Shown: in pieces, positions 33,736 to 45,100 of the stretch
Numbering within the stretch: position 1 is the first letter of the stretch
Layout: every line of letters starts with the position of its first letter
Origin: Venturia oleaginea
Lineage: Eukaryota > Ascomycota > Dothideomycetes > Venturiales > Venturiaceae
DNA: 64,000 bases
Assembly: GCA_013176395.1 (NCBI GenBank)
Contig: JABMLP010000001.1
Location: 558,001-622,000, forward strand
Direction of reading: 5' to 3'
Made by a program: the position numbers and the translations under genes
Notes under the pieces: generated by a model
Database searches by the model: none
What the model was told of the DNA's origin: nothing
What the model saw: the letters and a program-made list of their open reading frames with translations, nothing else

Positions 33736-34731
33736 TCACCAGTCATAAGCCCACCCACTATTCTGTTCCCAAAAATCGTCACACGCCTTTTTCAGCGCAA
33801 CATTCGGCCTCAACTCACTAATCTGCAACGGCGTCCTCGATAATGGATCCGTCGGGTTCCTCTTCAAATGCTCCACAATCGTCGCCCTCTCATACGACTG
33901 TCCCGTCTTCGTAATGACCGGATCATGCATAATCTCGAATGAAATGGTGTCGATGAGGTAATCTGGTACTTCTCTCAACTCCATATTTGTCGGATCTGCG
34001 ATCGCGAATACATTCCTCAATTCTGTGACTTTGTCCTCGAATGTCTTTTTGACCATGTCCTTTTCCTCCTTTGCGCCGATTTCTCCGAACTCGCCTGCGC
34101 GTTGGCGTTCTTCAATGTCTGAGAGTTCGTTGTTACGGTCTTGTTCGAGTTTGGTTTCTAGTTCGTTGAGGAGGGCGTTGCGTCGCCGAAGGCGGTCTCG
34201 TTCTCGGAGGTCCCATTTCGCCTTCTTACATTTGAGCACGTATGTGGCAATTGAGAAGGCGTTCGATGTTGCGGTATGTGAGCTGGCACAAAGGTTGTAG
34301 GCCGTGATGGCGGAAGTCAAGGCTTCGTTGGGGTGGTTAAGTTCGAATTGAGCTTGTGCTACAATTCGTTGTTAGCATTCAGCCGTGTAGAAAAGTGAGA
34401 TCCGAGACTACATAGAGAGCAGTACCTAGAAAATAGTAGGCCTTCAGATTATCCTTGGAAACCTCAATGCTCCGTATGCAGTCGTCAATAACGGCGTTAT
34501 ATTTCCCAAGCTTCAACCTTGCATTCGCACGATTCGTGTAGAGGATGGGTGAATTACTGTTCTTCTGAATGGCGTGCCCGTAGAGCATCTCAGCTTCGTC
34601 GTATTCGCCATTCTTAAAGCACTGGTTCCCTGTTCCAATATCAGTTCTTGAAGGTGAAGCCGAAGTGGTGAGAGGTCGGCCCAACCCTTCTCTTTCAGCT
34701 TCTCAGCTTCGTAACTTGGGGGAGGGCTCAT
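33736..34731 (-). CDS. CHIP-type E3 ubiquitin ligase (TPR + U-box)
   Basis: This is a co-chaperone ubiquitin ligase that recognises Hsp70/Hsp90 C-termini through TPR repeats and recruits E2 through its U-box. Exons (minus) are 34731-34686, 34629-34426 and 34358-33736, giving 290 residues, close to the family norm. Three TPR motifs lie in about residues 5-115 (GNQCFKNGEYDEAEMLYGHA; LYTNRANARLKLGKYNAVID; YYFLAQAQFELNHPNEAL). A charged helical hairpin follows (about 130-205), then the C-terminal U-box with VPDYLIDTISFEIMHDPVIT and GQSYERATIVEHLKRNPTDP. The introns are 56 and 67 nt and rejoin TPR sequence exactly. It acts in the cytosol in protein quality control by family knowledge. Confidence 0.93.
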
Positions 34732-35162
34732 TTTGGTGGTGGAGTAGAGGATATAGATGATGCGCCCTCTGGTTCATAGATATCGTCATCGTAGTGGGCG
34801 CAAAGGCAGCCCCGGATCTAGGTTGGCCACATGGTTGTGGTTGTAGTAATATGGGATGGAATGTTCCAGCGCATTTGAGGGTAAGCCCAAAGAGCCAAGA
34901 GCCAATCAGCGACTTGACTCGGCCTCTGTTTCCATATTACCGGAACCGGCAGTCTGTTTGACATGGCAGACCCTTCTGGAGCGCAATAAAACCATTAATT
35001 CGTCTGACTTCAAAGGCTGCATCTTGCACAACATCTACGCATAACCAGTATCGTCAATTTATTCTTCTCGTAGCATACAATTCTTGCCAGGGTTACATTT
35101 CACGAGATATTTCCACTCCGGACGCCATGAGGAGCTCAAATCCACTCGGCGCCCAGTTCCAA
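34732..35162. other. Intergenic
   Basis: Upstream region of the U-box gene and 3' region of thymidylate synthase; nothing else is seen. Confidence 0.55.
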
Positions 35163-36197
35163 TCATACAGACATCTTCATAGCAATTCCTTTATGCGATC
35201 TATACCCCTTTATCACAAAGTCGCCCACATTCCATCCGTCAATGCTTCCGCCTTTCTCCCGACTTATCTCCAGCTCAGGGAAGTCCATCGGTTCCCGCTT
35301 CAGCTGTTCCTTCAAGGCGTCAACATGGTCGAGATAAACGTGAGCATCTCCCATGGTATGCGTAAAAGTGCCAGGGATCAGATCGCAGACGTGAGCCAGC
35401 ATGTGCGTCAACAGTGCATATGAGGCTATGTTGAAAGGCACGCCCAGTCCCATATCGCACGACCGCTGATACAATATACAATGCAATGTGCCTTCTGGTC
35501 GTTTGTCCTCTGCATGTACAGCCTGCTTATCGCCTGGCCTCGCAAACGAGACGTAGAATTGAGCAAACATGTGGCAGGGCGGTAGGGCCATTTTCGTCAA
35601 ATCTGCAGGATTCCATGCACTCAGGATGATCCGGCGATCGTAAGGCTTGTTCTTTAGTTTGTCGATGATATCTGCCAGTTGATCCACGCCTTGACCGGTA
35701 TAATCGGTCTTTGCGTCCACGTATTCAGCTCCGAAATGTCGCCATTGAAATCCGTAGACCGGTCCAAGATCACCTTCTTCACGGTGGCTTAGGCCAACGC
35801 TATCGAGGTATTCGCGGCTGCCGTTTCCGTCCCAGATCTTGATGCCCTGATCCGAAAGTCGCTTTGAAGACGTGCATCCTGCCACAAACCAAAGGAGTTC
35901 GGCAATCACAGCACGGTGGAAGACCCGCTTTGTTGTAAGAAGTGGTAGTATAGGCGTGGGTTCAGCGTTTTGGTCAGAGGAAGGACGCGACAGTGCGAAT
36001 CGAAGTTGTGGTGGAGCGAAGAGTGAATATGTGCCAGTGCCGGTTCTGTAAATGCGTTAACAATCAAGATTGTAAATAGAAATACACCAAGTTCACCTGT
36101 CAGGCCTGTGTTCGCCATTGGCCAAAATGTCGCGAATGAGATCCAGATACTGGTATTCTTCATGTGCAGCACAGTGATCGACATCAACCACTGGCAT
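35163..36197 (-). CDS. CDC21: Thymidylate synthase
   Basis: This enzyme makes dTMP from dUMP with methylene-tetrahydrofolate. Exons (minus) are 36197-36097 and 36045-35163, giving 327 residues. N-terminal [20 protein letters not shown] joins through the intron to [14 protein letters not shown], the folate/phosphate-binding loop. The catalytic Cys is in [13 protein letters not shown], the phosphate-binding region is [20 protein letters not shown], and GDAHVYLDH is the conserved nucleoside-contact segment. The C-terminus ends in a short hydrophobic tail (KMSV) as required for closure. The start [12 protein letters not shown] was chosen as the first ATG in frame with the conserved block. It is divergent from the HAUS3-like gene. 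Confidence 0.96.
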
Positions 36198-36401
36198 TTC
36201 CGCGGCTTTTCTTCAACGAGATAAAAGGTGTAGACCAAATGGAGATGTTGTCTGCAGGTAGTGTATCGATTGTTGTTGTTGATGAAAAATGTTTGACACG
36301 AAAGACGCGTAGAGTGGCTTCGGACGCGACTCGACTGCCCAAGCTAAATTTGATTGCCTCCCGAATCGGACACTCCCCTCTCACACTCAACACCAACAAA
36401 A
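36198..36401. promoter_or_regulatory. Divergent promoter, thymidylate synthase / HAUS3-like gene
   Basis: Only 204 bp separate the two start codons, so both promoters must lie here. Two ACGCG motifs are visible (acgcgt at 36305-36310 and gacgcgactc at 36325-36334). These resemble the MCB cell-cycle box ACGCGT that controls thymidylate synthase in yeast; the functional link here is inference. Confidence 0.5.
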
Positions 36402-37969
36402 ATGACTGACTCTGATGCTCGCCAGCAACTCCTCTCTGCTCTCTACAAACGAGGCATCGACTTGGGAACTGATGATGTTAATTGGGCCTTCGAAAGTCAA
36501 AAGACCAAGGCCGAATTGACGGCATGGATCCGGGAATATCTTGATTCATCAACATTACTCACAAGAGATGAATTGGACCTTTACGAGGCTATTCGAGGGA
36601 GGGGGACAGTGGATAGTGCCCCCCCGGACACTGTGCCTTTACAAGAATTCGATATCAAAGACGCAATTGATTCATTAAAAGCGTCCACTGCTGCCATCGA
36701 AAAACATAGCAAAGCTCTCGAGGCTCAGAGAGGTGCTCTGCTGGCTTTTAAAGAGGAAGGATCTCAGAGGCAGGAGATTTCTTTCTTCCAAAAGTACGGT
36801 CAAGAAAGTGGCAGACTTTTGTTTGCTGTAAGTGCCCTCCTCCAATGCCAGGCGAGTACGATATTGACCTCTTCGCAGATCGATGATCTACTACATTCAA
36901 CAAAAGACCAGCTATCCGAGGCTGAAAAAGATTCCACTCGCGCAACAGAAATAATGAAAGCCGTAGCAAGCGAGCGTCTCGCAGCCGATGACCAAGTCTT
37001 GGAAGCTCTGGAAAAACTCACACCAAAAGTATCTGAAACAAAGGCTCTTCCGGTGGAATCGGCGACTATCGATAAATGGACGCGAGCTCTGGCATCTTTG
37101 CGTGTGCTAGAAGCAAAGGCCCATCTCGATGCCAATCTCAAAGGATTTGGCGATCGTGGTGGCCAGACCTCGGATGCAGGCACTCCTGCGCTAAAATCAG
37201 AACTCGAAGATCTTCAAAGTGAGCTACAGACTCTCCGAGACGAGATTGAATCTGTGGTACAAATGGTTATTGGACACGAAATACGAGATCCACTATTGAA
37301 GAACGTGCAATCTTTGGAAGGACATGGTCGTCAAACAAGAAACGGGTGGTCATCATACGTGAGGCACTCCCTCAAAAATTGTGTTCAAACCTTCGACTAA
37401 CATCATCACAGATATTATCAACCCTCCATCATTTAGTATCCCAACTCGAATCCATAAACTCTGAAATTACCTCCCTCCAAAGTTACAACAAAATCCTGGA
37501 CTCCCTAACCACCCTCCTCCAAGAAGCCTCCTCCGAATCCACCCACAAACACCAATCCAAAGACGACCCATCCCGAACCATCGGCCCAAACACTGCAAAC
37601 AAACTCCGCCCTGCTGCCGAAATCCCAGGTCCAGCAACCTACGCCTCCCAAGCCCTTCGCCGCTTCTGTCCCTCCCTCACCGACTCTACAAACGCCAATA
37701 TCATCGATCGTCTCGACGCTACGACTGCCGAGGCTGCCTCGAGATTAAGGGGTCAGTACGTTGTCGCAGTGAACACGACGTTGGAGTCTTTGAGCAAAAG
37801 TTTGGGAGAGAAGCAGAGGGAGTTTATGAGGGTTACTGATCAGTTGTTTGTTCATTCGAAGGGGAGTTCTGTGTGTCTTGGGGACGAGGGGTTAGAGGAG
37901 CGGTTGGGGAGGTTGAATAGAGGAATTGAGGAGGTGGCGCCACTTGTGGCGAAGGCGGATATGAGGTGA
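36402..37969 (+). CDS. Probable augmin complex subunit 3 (HAUS3-like)
   Basis: Exons 36402-37358 and 37412-37969 encode 504 residues. The N-terminus has DVNWAFESQKTKAELTAWIR followed by a LLTRDELDLYEAI segment. This follows the order and spacing of the HAUS augmin-like subunit 3 N-terminal family: a W-x-F-E motif, a Trp about 13 residues on, then a helix with ELxLYxAI. Most of the rest is predicted coiled coil (residues about 85-130, 160-210, 260-310, 320-360). Augmin recruits gamma-tubulin to spindle microtubules. The intron has a CTAAC branch. The assignment is from pattern similarity only; another coiled-coil cytoskeletal or kinetochore protein is possible. The second exon shifts from A/C-rich to G-rich codon use near 37740. 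Confidence 0.6.
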
Positions 37970-39107
37970 TTCTGGAAGAGAGGTGCGTAGATGATGTTGA
38001 ATTGGATTAGTAGTCTGTGTTGGAGACACAGGTGATAGTCCCAAGCAAGATCTCAAGAAGTCGCAATAATAAAAAAACACAAAGCTGACACAAACCAGCA
38101 GAATCGAACTCAATCCCAATCTCATAAGACAGCACCATCAAAGTAAAGCTGTAATCATCATCTACAACACCCCAGCCCCACCATCCAAAACCGTCGCAAC
38201 ATCGGCAAGCAAAGAGGCGGAACTAAGAGTCAAAATAATTCATATTCTCCGTACATCATATCTAGCCCAACCCCACAAACCAACACCGGCATTAAAAAAA
38301 AAAAAAAGAGGACGGACAAATCATTAAAGCCAGCTGCGCGAAATTATTCCTTCCTTCCATCCCAACCCCATGTTTTCTCATCATCAAATCAAATCAAAAA
38401 ATTCGTTTCGTTGTATTTCTTCCTTCTTCTTTCTCCTCGCAAAACCAAAAGGTTCATTACCATCTTTCCCCATCATCATAAAATCTATCATTGCCCCCCC
38501 TCCCAGAAACCTCAAATCAAAAACCCAAACCGCAAACCTCGGACGTTGGAAAAGACAAGGGAAATTGTGTGTTTATTTATGCAAAACGCCGCCCAATGGG
38601 GTGTAAATAGAAGAAGCGATGGGATACTGGAAGAGAAGGGATGTGAATGCTAGAGATAGAGGAGCCCGGAAGCACCTTGATTGGGAATGAGATATTTCAT
38701 GCCCATGGTCGTGATCGTGAGGGTCGTAAAGCATAAGATGGTGGGGGCTGACAGGAGGAATTCAATTGTATGACGGGGCGCCACACTTGCAGTGTCTCGG
38801 AAGTCCTGGGTAGAATCGAAGACACGCTCGGATGGTGAGAGAGAGGGTGAGTTCGTAAGAAGAACGCCATTGCATGATTTTTCCTCAAGAGTCCATACGT
38901 TGGGCCAGACGCCAGGAATGTAGCCAGTGACCCAATCAATGGATGTGGCCGAGGTAATAAATGGGCTTTAGTATTGTTGAGAAGAGCCATTCGATGGAAA
39001 GCGGACCAGGGAAAGATGAAAAGCCATGTCGCGGGACTCGCTGGATGTGAGACCTGTGGCTTGCGTATGCGCAAAGGTACAGCATGGTGTGGCAGCAGCA
39101 ACACAGG
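37970..39107. other. Intergenic between convergent genes
   Basis: Contains a poly-A run near 38293-38307 and A/C-rich low-complexity sequence. It is probably the 3' UTRs of the two flanking genes; no gene is supported. Confidence 0.55.
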
Positions 39108-41987
39108 CTAATAACCCGGATCTGGATTGTAAACACCACGACTGCTTGTGTGGAACATGCTGTTCGGTCCGAGCAAGCCTTCGTCTTTAATTCGTTCCAT
39201 CTCAAGACGCTGAGACTCGACCTTGATCGGCGGCAGGAGGGTGGCGTCGTGCATGGCGCGAGAGTGGTACCCATACCCGGAATCAATGGCATGCCTATCA
39301 TCGTCGTTGGAGGCCAGGATGTAATTTTGTCGTGGATTCGGCGGCGGGATGGCATCCACGACACCGCTCATGGAGCCAGAGGAACCGCTGGAGATGCTGC
39401 CGATATCCATTGGTTCTACCATGTACTGGGTGCCCCGATGGCCACCGCTGACGCCACTATAGTCGTAGCCTTGGCCGACACCGCGACTGAGACCGAGCGA
39501 TCCTGAGCCACCGCCGCCCATGCCTGAGCCACCCATGGGACCCATACTCGAGCCACCGGAGCCGACTTTTTGAGGTGGAGGGTTACTTGGGCCTTCACCC
39601 TTGTAATGGCTTGGGCTGCGGCCGCGGACGACAATCGGTTCGCTGATACGTTGAGCAATCTTGACCCAATTGGCGTTCGTGCTGCTGTCGGTCCGCACAT
39701 CTGCGTACAGTTCAATGGTCAAATGAAAGTACTGCTGCTGAGCCCGACGTTTGCCATTGTTCGCAGTGGCGTTTTTGAACTGAACCCGCTCAAAGATGTG
39801 ATGGTGTGCAGAAGGCGACCGATCTTGATTAGCATAGCCTGTTTGATCTCGCTCTGCTGGTTGGTCCTGGGCGTTCTGTAAAGGAAGGTATGGTGAGGGT
39901 TGAGGAACAGCACCAGAAGTCGTGCTGTGACCGTAGCCGCCCAAACCATACGAGAAAGAGTGATCAGCGGGGTGTGCAAATTTGCCGCCTGGAGGAGTTG
40001 GGGCCAACTTTATCATCTGGACCGTCGTTGTAAACCCTTTGTCTCGCTTCGGTGTGTACTGTATCAGCTCGATGATCTTGCCTTCCGCACCGTCTACAGC
40101 AGCGGAAAGACCCATGGCCACAGCCTGGATTTGTTCTTGTCCTCGGCCTCCGGCTCGGCTCAAGAAAAGGGCCTGGTTTCCAAGGTAAGGTGTCAAAGTG
40201 TAGGAGCATTGCACCTGGAAGTAGTTCCGACGGTAACACGTATAGGAGTCGTCGGGGGAAATAAAAAACGCCTTTGAATTGGCAGGAAGATTGGCATCGG
40301 CCTCGATGATGGGCTTGACAGCTTGTCCGTTGCAGACTATGTCATAGAAATCCTCTTGAGTTCCAAATGGAGGAGATTTGTACACTGGTTCGGATCCGCT
40401 TTGGTAGCCCATGCTGGGGGAATTGTATGTTTCCCCAGGGGATAATGACATATTAGCCATCGAATCTATTGTCCGTTGTTCGGTCATGGGATTATATGGA
40501 CGGGTTCGGGGGAAACTAGGGATCCCACTTGTGTAAGTTTCGCGAACAGAATTTCCCGAAGTCGGTGACACTGGTCCAACAAAGCCTGACGGTCTCGTAA
40601 GTGGCAAGAAAGCCGACGGGGTTGCGTGCGTTCTACCGGAGCTTTAGTTAGTCCTAGTTTTCATACATCTCCACGATAGGGACTTACATGGATGATAAAC
40701 TCTCGCGTGTATCTGAAAGACCACCGTTGAAGGGGTGGGGATATATCGAAAAAGGGATTTGTCTAGCTGAGGGATATTGATGATATGTGGGAGGCGACAA
40801 GACGAGCGAAGAGGCGTTCGAGCCTGGGCTAGTCGAGACGGACCCTGTTCCCGAATCTGAGATACTAGACCCCGTGTGGAACCTTCATATTTCGAGCAGA
40901 ATTAGCCATGTTCCAATGCGCTGTCCGGGTTGACTCGAGAGCCAACTGTGATGCGTGTGAATGGAGATGTGTAACAGTGCAACCCGGGTTGCACAATTAA
41001 GATGCAAATTCCGACGACAATGAACTACGACGAAGCCAGGTTTGTCGTGTGATCAAAGACACAGACCAGAGTACCGGAACCAACAGGTGCAGCCAGCATT
41101 CGGGGTTGGTGTTACCCAACGGGAAAGCGACAACAAGACGCAGAAGAGAGGAGAAGAGAGCGGCCAACATATGAACTGTGATAGCTGACGAGAATGAGAT
41201 AAGGCAACGGGAGGCCTTTTATCGGGGCAAAATGCCACGTGAAATCAATGAAGAGGAGAAGGACTTACGCAGTGTCATGTGATGAGGTGCGCTGGGAGTG
41301 AGAACGAATACCGTTGCCGTTCAGATATGGCCCCCCCAAATCGCCGATTTCCTGGCGGATCTGGTTTTGGAACACGTTGTTTGTGTACCTATTGCTGCTT
41401 GCATACGATTGGTGATGATCGGTGCACTCGGGCTGGGTGTGCAACGAGTAGTTTTGGCCGAGCAGAGGCAGTTGAAGCGGTGCTGAGACATTGTGTCAGT
41501 TTGAGATATTTTTTTGAGATTGTTGTAAGCTGAATACAACATGAAGCGGTACAATAACGAACAGTTTGAGGACAATCGGGTGGACAATCAAGGTTGTGGG
41601 TGGCAGTGCCAGAGTGCGACTTTGGTTACACAAAGTGCGCCCGGTCGGAAGGAGGGAGGGATGAAACTGAACACCACAGGCTGCAAGAAGGGAGGACGTG
41701 GAAAGTAATAAATACATGGCGGAAAACAGCGCGGCCTTGATTCTCGAACAAAAATTGCCTTTCGATGAGCTTTAAGGATTCAAAAGGAACCAAATGAAAT
41801 GATGGTGTGTAGAAGTCCAAAATGCAGCAAGGATCTTGACGGTAGTGGCTTACTTACGATAGTTCATATTCGCGGTTGCGTTATGCACGAAAGATGCGCC
41901 CGCGTCCAGGGGCGTCTGTGGAGATGGGCTGTCTTCTCTGGAAGAATTTTCCGACTGTTCGCAAGAAGATGGCCACACGCTCTTCAT
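39108..41987 (-). CDS. NDT80/PhoG-domain transcription factor (VIB-1/XprG-like)
   Basis: This is a p53-like-fold DNA-binding regulator of the Ndt80 family. In filamentous ascomycetes VIB-1/XprG control secreted proteases, carbon starvation and heterokaryon incompatibility. Exons (minus) are an exon ending 41858, then 41482-41269, 40882-40688 and 40632-39108. The DNA-binding domain (last exon) includes PPFGTQEDFYDIV, SYTCYRRNYFQVQCSYTL, TTTVQMIKLAPTPPGGKF and FERVQFKNATANNGKRRAQQ, ending near IAQRISEPIVVRGRSPSHY. A Gly/Ser/Met-rich tail follows. The upstream exons encode NYPPLQLPLLGQNYS, QNQIRQEIGDLGGPYLNGNG and FHTGSSISDSGTGS. All joins keep frame with GTAAGT or GTAAG donors. The first exon is set here from the ATG at 41987 (MKSVWPSSCEQSEN), but its frame stays open to about 42107 (LPLDSVGEREIRQLVREDMK), so another 5' exon is likely. 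Confidence 0.88.
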
Positions 41988-42107
41988 ATCTTCTCTGACC
42001 AACTGTCGAATCTCGCGCTCGCCGACGCTGTCCAGAGGTAAGGCTGTCCTCTGTATTGGGATTGCGATTGAGGTTTCTGGTTCTGTAGCCGGCTGCAGGC
42101 GTCGCTA
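41988..42107 (-). other. Possible 5' extension of the NDT80-domain gene
   Basis: The frame of the first exon remains open upstream to a TAG at 42108-42110, which could serve as the intron acceptor (ccaatag). The extra residues, including LPLDSVGEREIRQLVREDMK, look like conserved protein. The true start may therefore lie in an unseen exon further upstream. Confidence 0.45.
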
Positions 42108-42110
42108 TTG

Positions 42111-45100
42111 GTCCAAATCGCGCCAATTGGAGTCGCGTGAGAAGCCAACCTGGTAGCGAACTGCGGTATCAAGCGCGAGTGTGGAGAGGTTGAACAACCA
42201 AGGGCGGCAGCTAGCTGTCGTTGAATGTCGTCCTGCTACTCGCGTCACACCACACCTGACCGCAATCTGGGTTGGTAGTTGGTACACTTCCGCTTCGGAG
42301 GGGCTCGCGCGATTCGGTCCACGTGTTGGAGGCCGTCGACGTCGAGCTCGAAAGTGGGCAACGAGCTGTGGTCGCTATTGGTCGCTTCGTTTGACGTCCG
42401 CTGGTAGCTGTCGTCGGAAGAGAGTTTGGTTCAGAACCAAGGGACCCAACTTTTGAAGCGTCGCTGAAGTTTGGTCGAGCTGTGCTCAGTCGAACGAAGC
42501 AAATGTCCGACGAATTTGATTCTGCGAGAGACCTTGACTTGATCGACTTTGTTTGTTGGCCGAGTCGGTTTGGGCTTGGTGGCTCGACAAGTGCATCTGC
42601 GGGATGCGAGGCTCCTTCGGTGCAGCCAAATTATGGTGGCGCACAATAGCGGCTGCAAGTGGTCGCTTTGCAATTTGGAAGCTGGGGACCAAGCGGCAGC
42701 CTTGTCGCTTTCAAACGGCCCCTGGGAGACGATGAAACCTTTGCGTTCAAATCGGGTAGTGCTGACTGTGTGAGGGTAGGAGAGATTGGCCGAAGCAGAT
42801 TCTTGCTAACAGAGGTTTGGGGGAAGAAATGGACAATGGGATCTCCGACTGTTTGGTGTTGTTGGCGTTGTTGCCGCTGTGGTCTGTGGCCTGTGGAGAT
42901 CTGAGGCTGCGAATGTGGCAATCAATGAGATTTGTGTTCACGTCGAGCAACGGATGGCGAGATCTGGCAATCAATGAGATTTGTCTTCACGTCGAGCAAC
43001 GGATGGCGAGATCTGGCAATCAACGAGATTTGTCTTAACGTCGAGCAACGGATGGCGAGTGACTGGCTGTGTTCAAAGTTCAAGTCTGGTATCGAATCGA
43101 GGGTGAGGAAGGGTCCAAAGGAAGTGGAAGGAGTTGTGGATAGATCTCAGATTGGTTGATGGCGGACGGGCCGAAAGAAGGCTGAAATGTAGAGTGAAGT
43201 GAGGCTAGTCTCCTGGGAGGCCGAATCAAGATAGGTTCCAATTGGTCTTAGCTCATCATGGCCAGAAACGCTCTCTCGGGTTGCCGTCTTGACGAAGCCA
43301 GTCTTCGAGGGAGCTTCCAGCCCGAAAAGTGATCGTATCTAACGCCTCAGACCATTTGCATTTTCTAGCACCACGGTGGCAGGCGATATTTCCTAATACG
43401 GCCAACTATCTAAAATCTCAGTCCGGAAGTCCGCTCTCCTAGGCCCTTCTCTCACCCTTTACCATGCATTCCCTCCAGGACATCGACTGGATGCATTTCA
43501 CTCTGACCATGAATAAGGCACTTGTTCGAACAGCCACCCTCGGGCAGCCTGGTAAATGCTTTGTTTCATACCCCAACCGAGAATAAACCTGCAGCAAAGC
43601 GAATGATCAAACTTTCCATCCTAGCCGTCAGCTCGAAGGTATTGGTAAAGCTCCTTCGAAGAGGCAATTGGCCAAGCCGGGGCTGTCTGCGCCTGGATCT
43701 GAGCCAATTGAGCACTGCGGCGGCCCGCATCAGGTGCTGTGCATGGAATACGCAATGGGGTCATTTTGCTGCAAACAAAGGACCTCTGGACTGTTCGTTA
43801 CCTGTCACCTTTCCGGATTCTGATAGTCCCACGATCCAGGTCTAAGAGGCTATAACGGACATGCATCTGGCTTGCAAAACGTGGACTACCCCATCCAATC
43901 TTTCCCTCATTGAATACACCATTGTAACCAGCAACTCGCACTTTTCTTCATTCTGGTAGAGGGGTTCTGGGACAGCAGAGACTGGCCAGTCGCCATCTGA
44001 TCACAGAACCACACGGGCGGGACGGATGCAGGTCGAGCAGCAGTGGGCCGGTGACCAGTCCACCAAGGCGCGGTGACTCGATCAGCCACTTTCCAACGTC
44101 GAGGCAGTAAGAAGCGGGCAGCAAGCCGGCAATGCCAGCTGGTTCCCGTCGTTAAGGACCCATCGGGCTCCCTTGCCTCCACCATCGACTGGCCGGATTC
44201 GCAAACGAATGATATATCAGAAGGCAAGCTGGGCGCGGGCCGGCAGGATTGGCATTGGGACGAGGGATACAGGATACATACAGGATACAGGGCAGGGGAA
44301 GCAGAGTGACGTGCAGATGCGCCAAGTCTTTTGTTGGAACCCAGCGAGCAGCACTGGGGAGGAGAGAGGAGGGAGGAGGGAGGAGGGAAGAAATACTTGG
44401 TGAAGGTACTGCGACTACTGCCCGTGCCAGTGACAGGTCGCTGCTTATGCAATCATTTCTGCCGCCAAGGAATTCGGCAGCCAAGCATTTCGCAGCACCA
44501 CTGCCACTCCAACATCTTTGCATCCTCAAGTAATTAAACAACCCATCCCAGCTTCGTAAATACTGTATCCGACCACTTCGTTTGCTCAATCCCAGATACA
44601 TTGCCTCTACGCGCCCGCTGTTTGCTCCCTCACCGCCTCCGCCATCTTGACCAAATGCCGTCGTTCTCTGGCCATGGCCCTACACGGATACGTATTCTTA
44701 GCAGTACGTCTGCATCTATCCATTCGTCGTCGCTGACAATGACAATTGTTGAGCTGCACGCTCTTCTCAATAATCCCACCTTTCTGCCGTCATCGATCAT
44801 CGTCTCCCAAGCATGGCAAGCTTCCCACGGCGTTCAAGTTTCAACGGGAGCCTGCCACGATTGTGGTCAGCAGATGAACGAGATGTTTCAAGCCATTGTT
44901 GAACACATGTGTCCTGTCTCGATCGGATTTGACGCAGATCTGAACAAAGGCGCCCCTGGATGGACGGTCCTGGACAATATCTTCGGATCGACTTGCATCA
45001 CTCGACATGATCAACTCCAGGCCAGCTCGATAAACTATGCGTGTGGCTGCGTGTCAGATATCCCTGAATAATCTCGGAGGCTGTTTCGAAACACTTGGTT

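Noticed and set aside
39570..40277. Plus-strand ORFs over the NDT80-domain gene
   Set aside because: They overlap the conserved DNA-binding domain exon in antisense and have no motifs.
44601..45071. Plus-strand ORF of 156 codons
   Set aside because: No recognisable domain or clear splice context; too weak to call as a gene.
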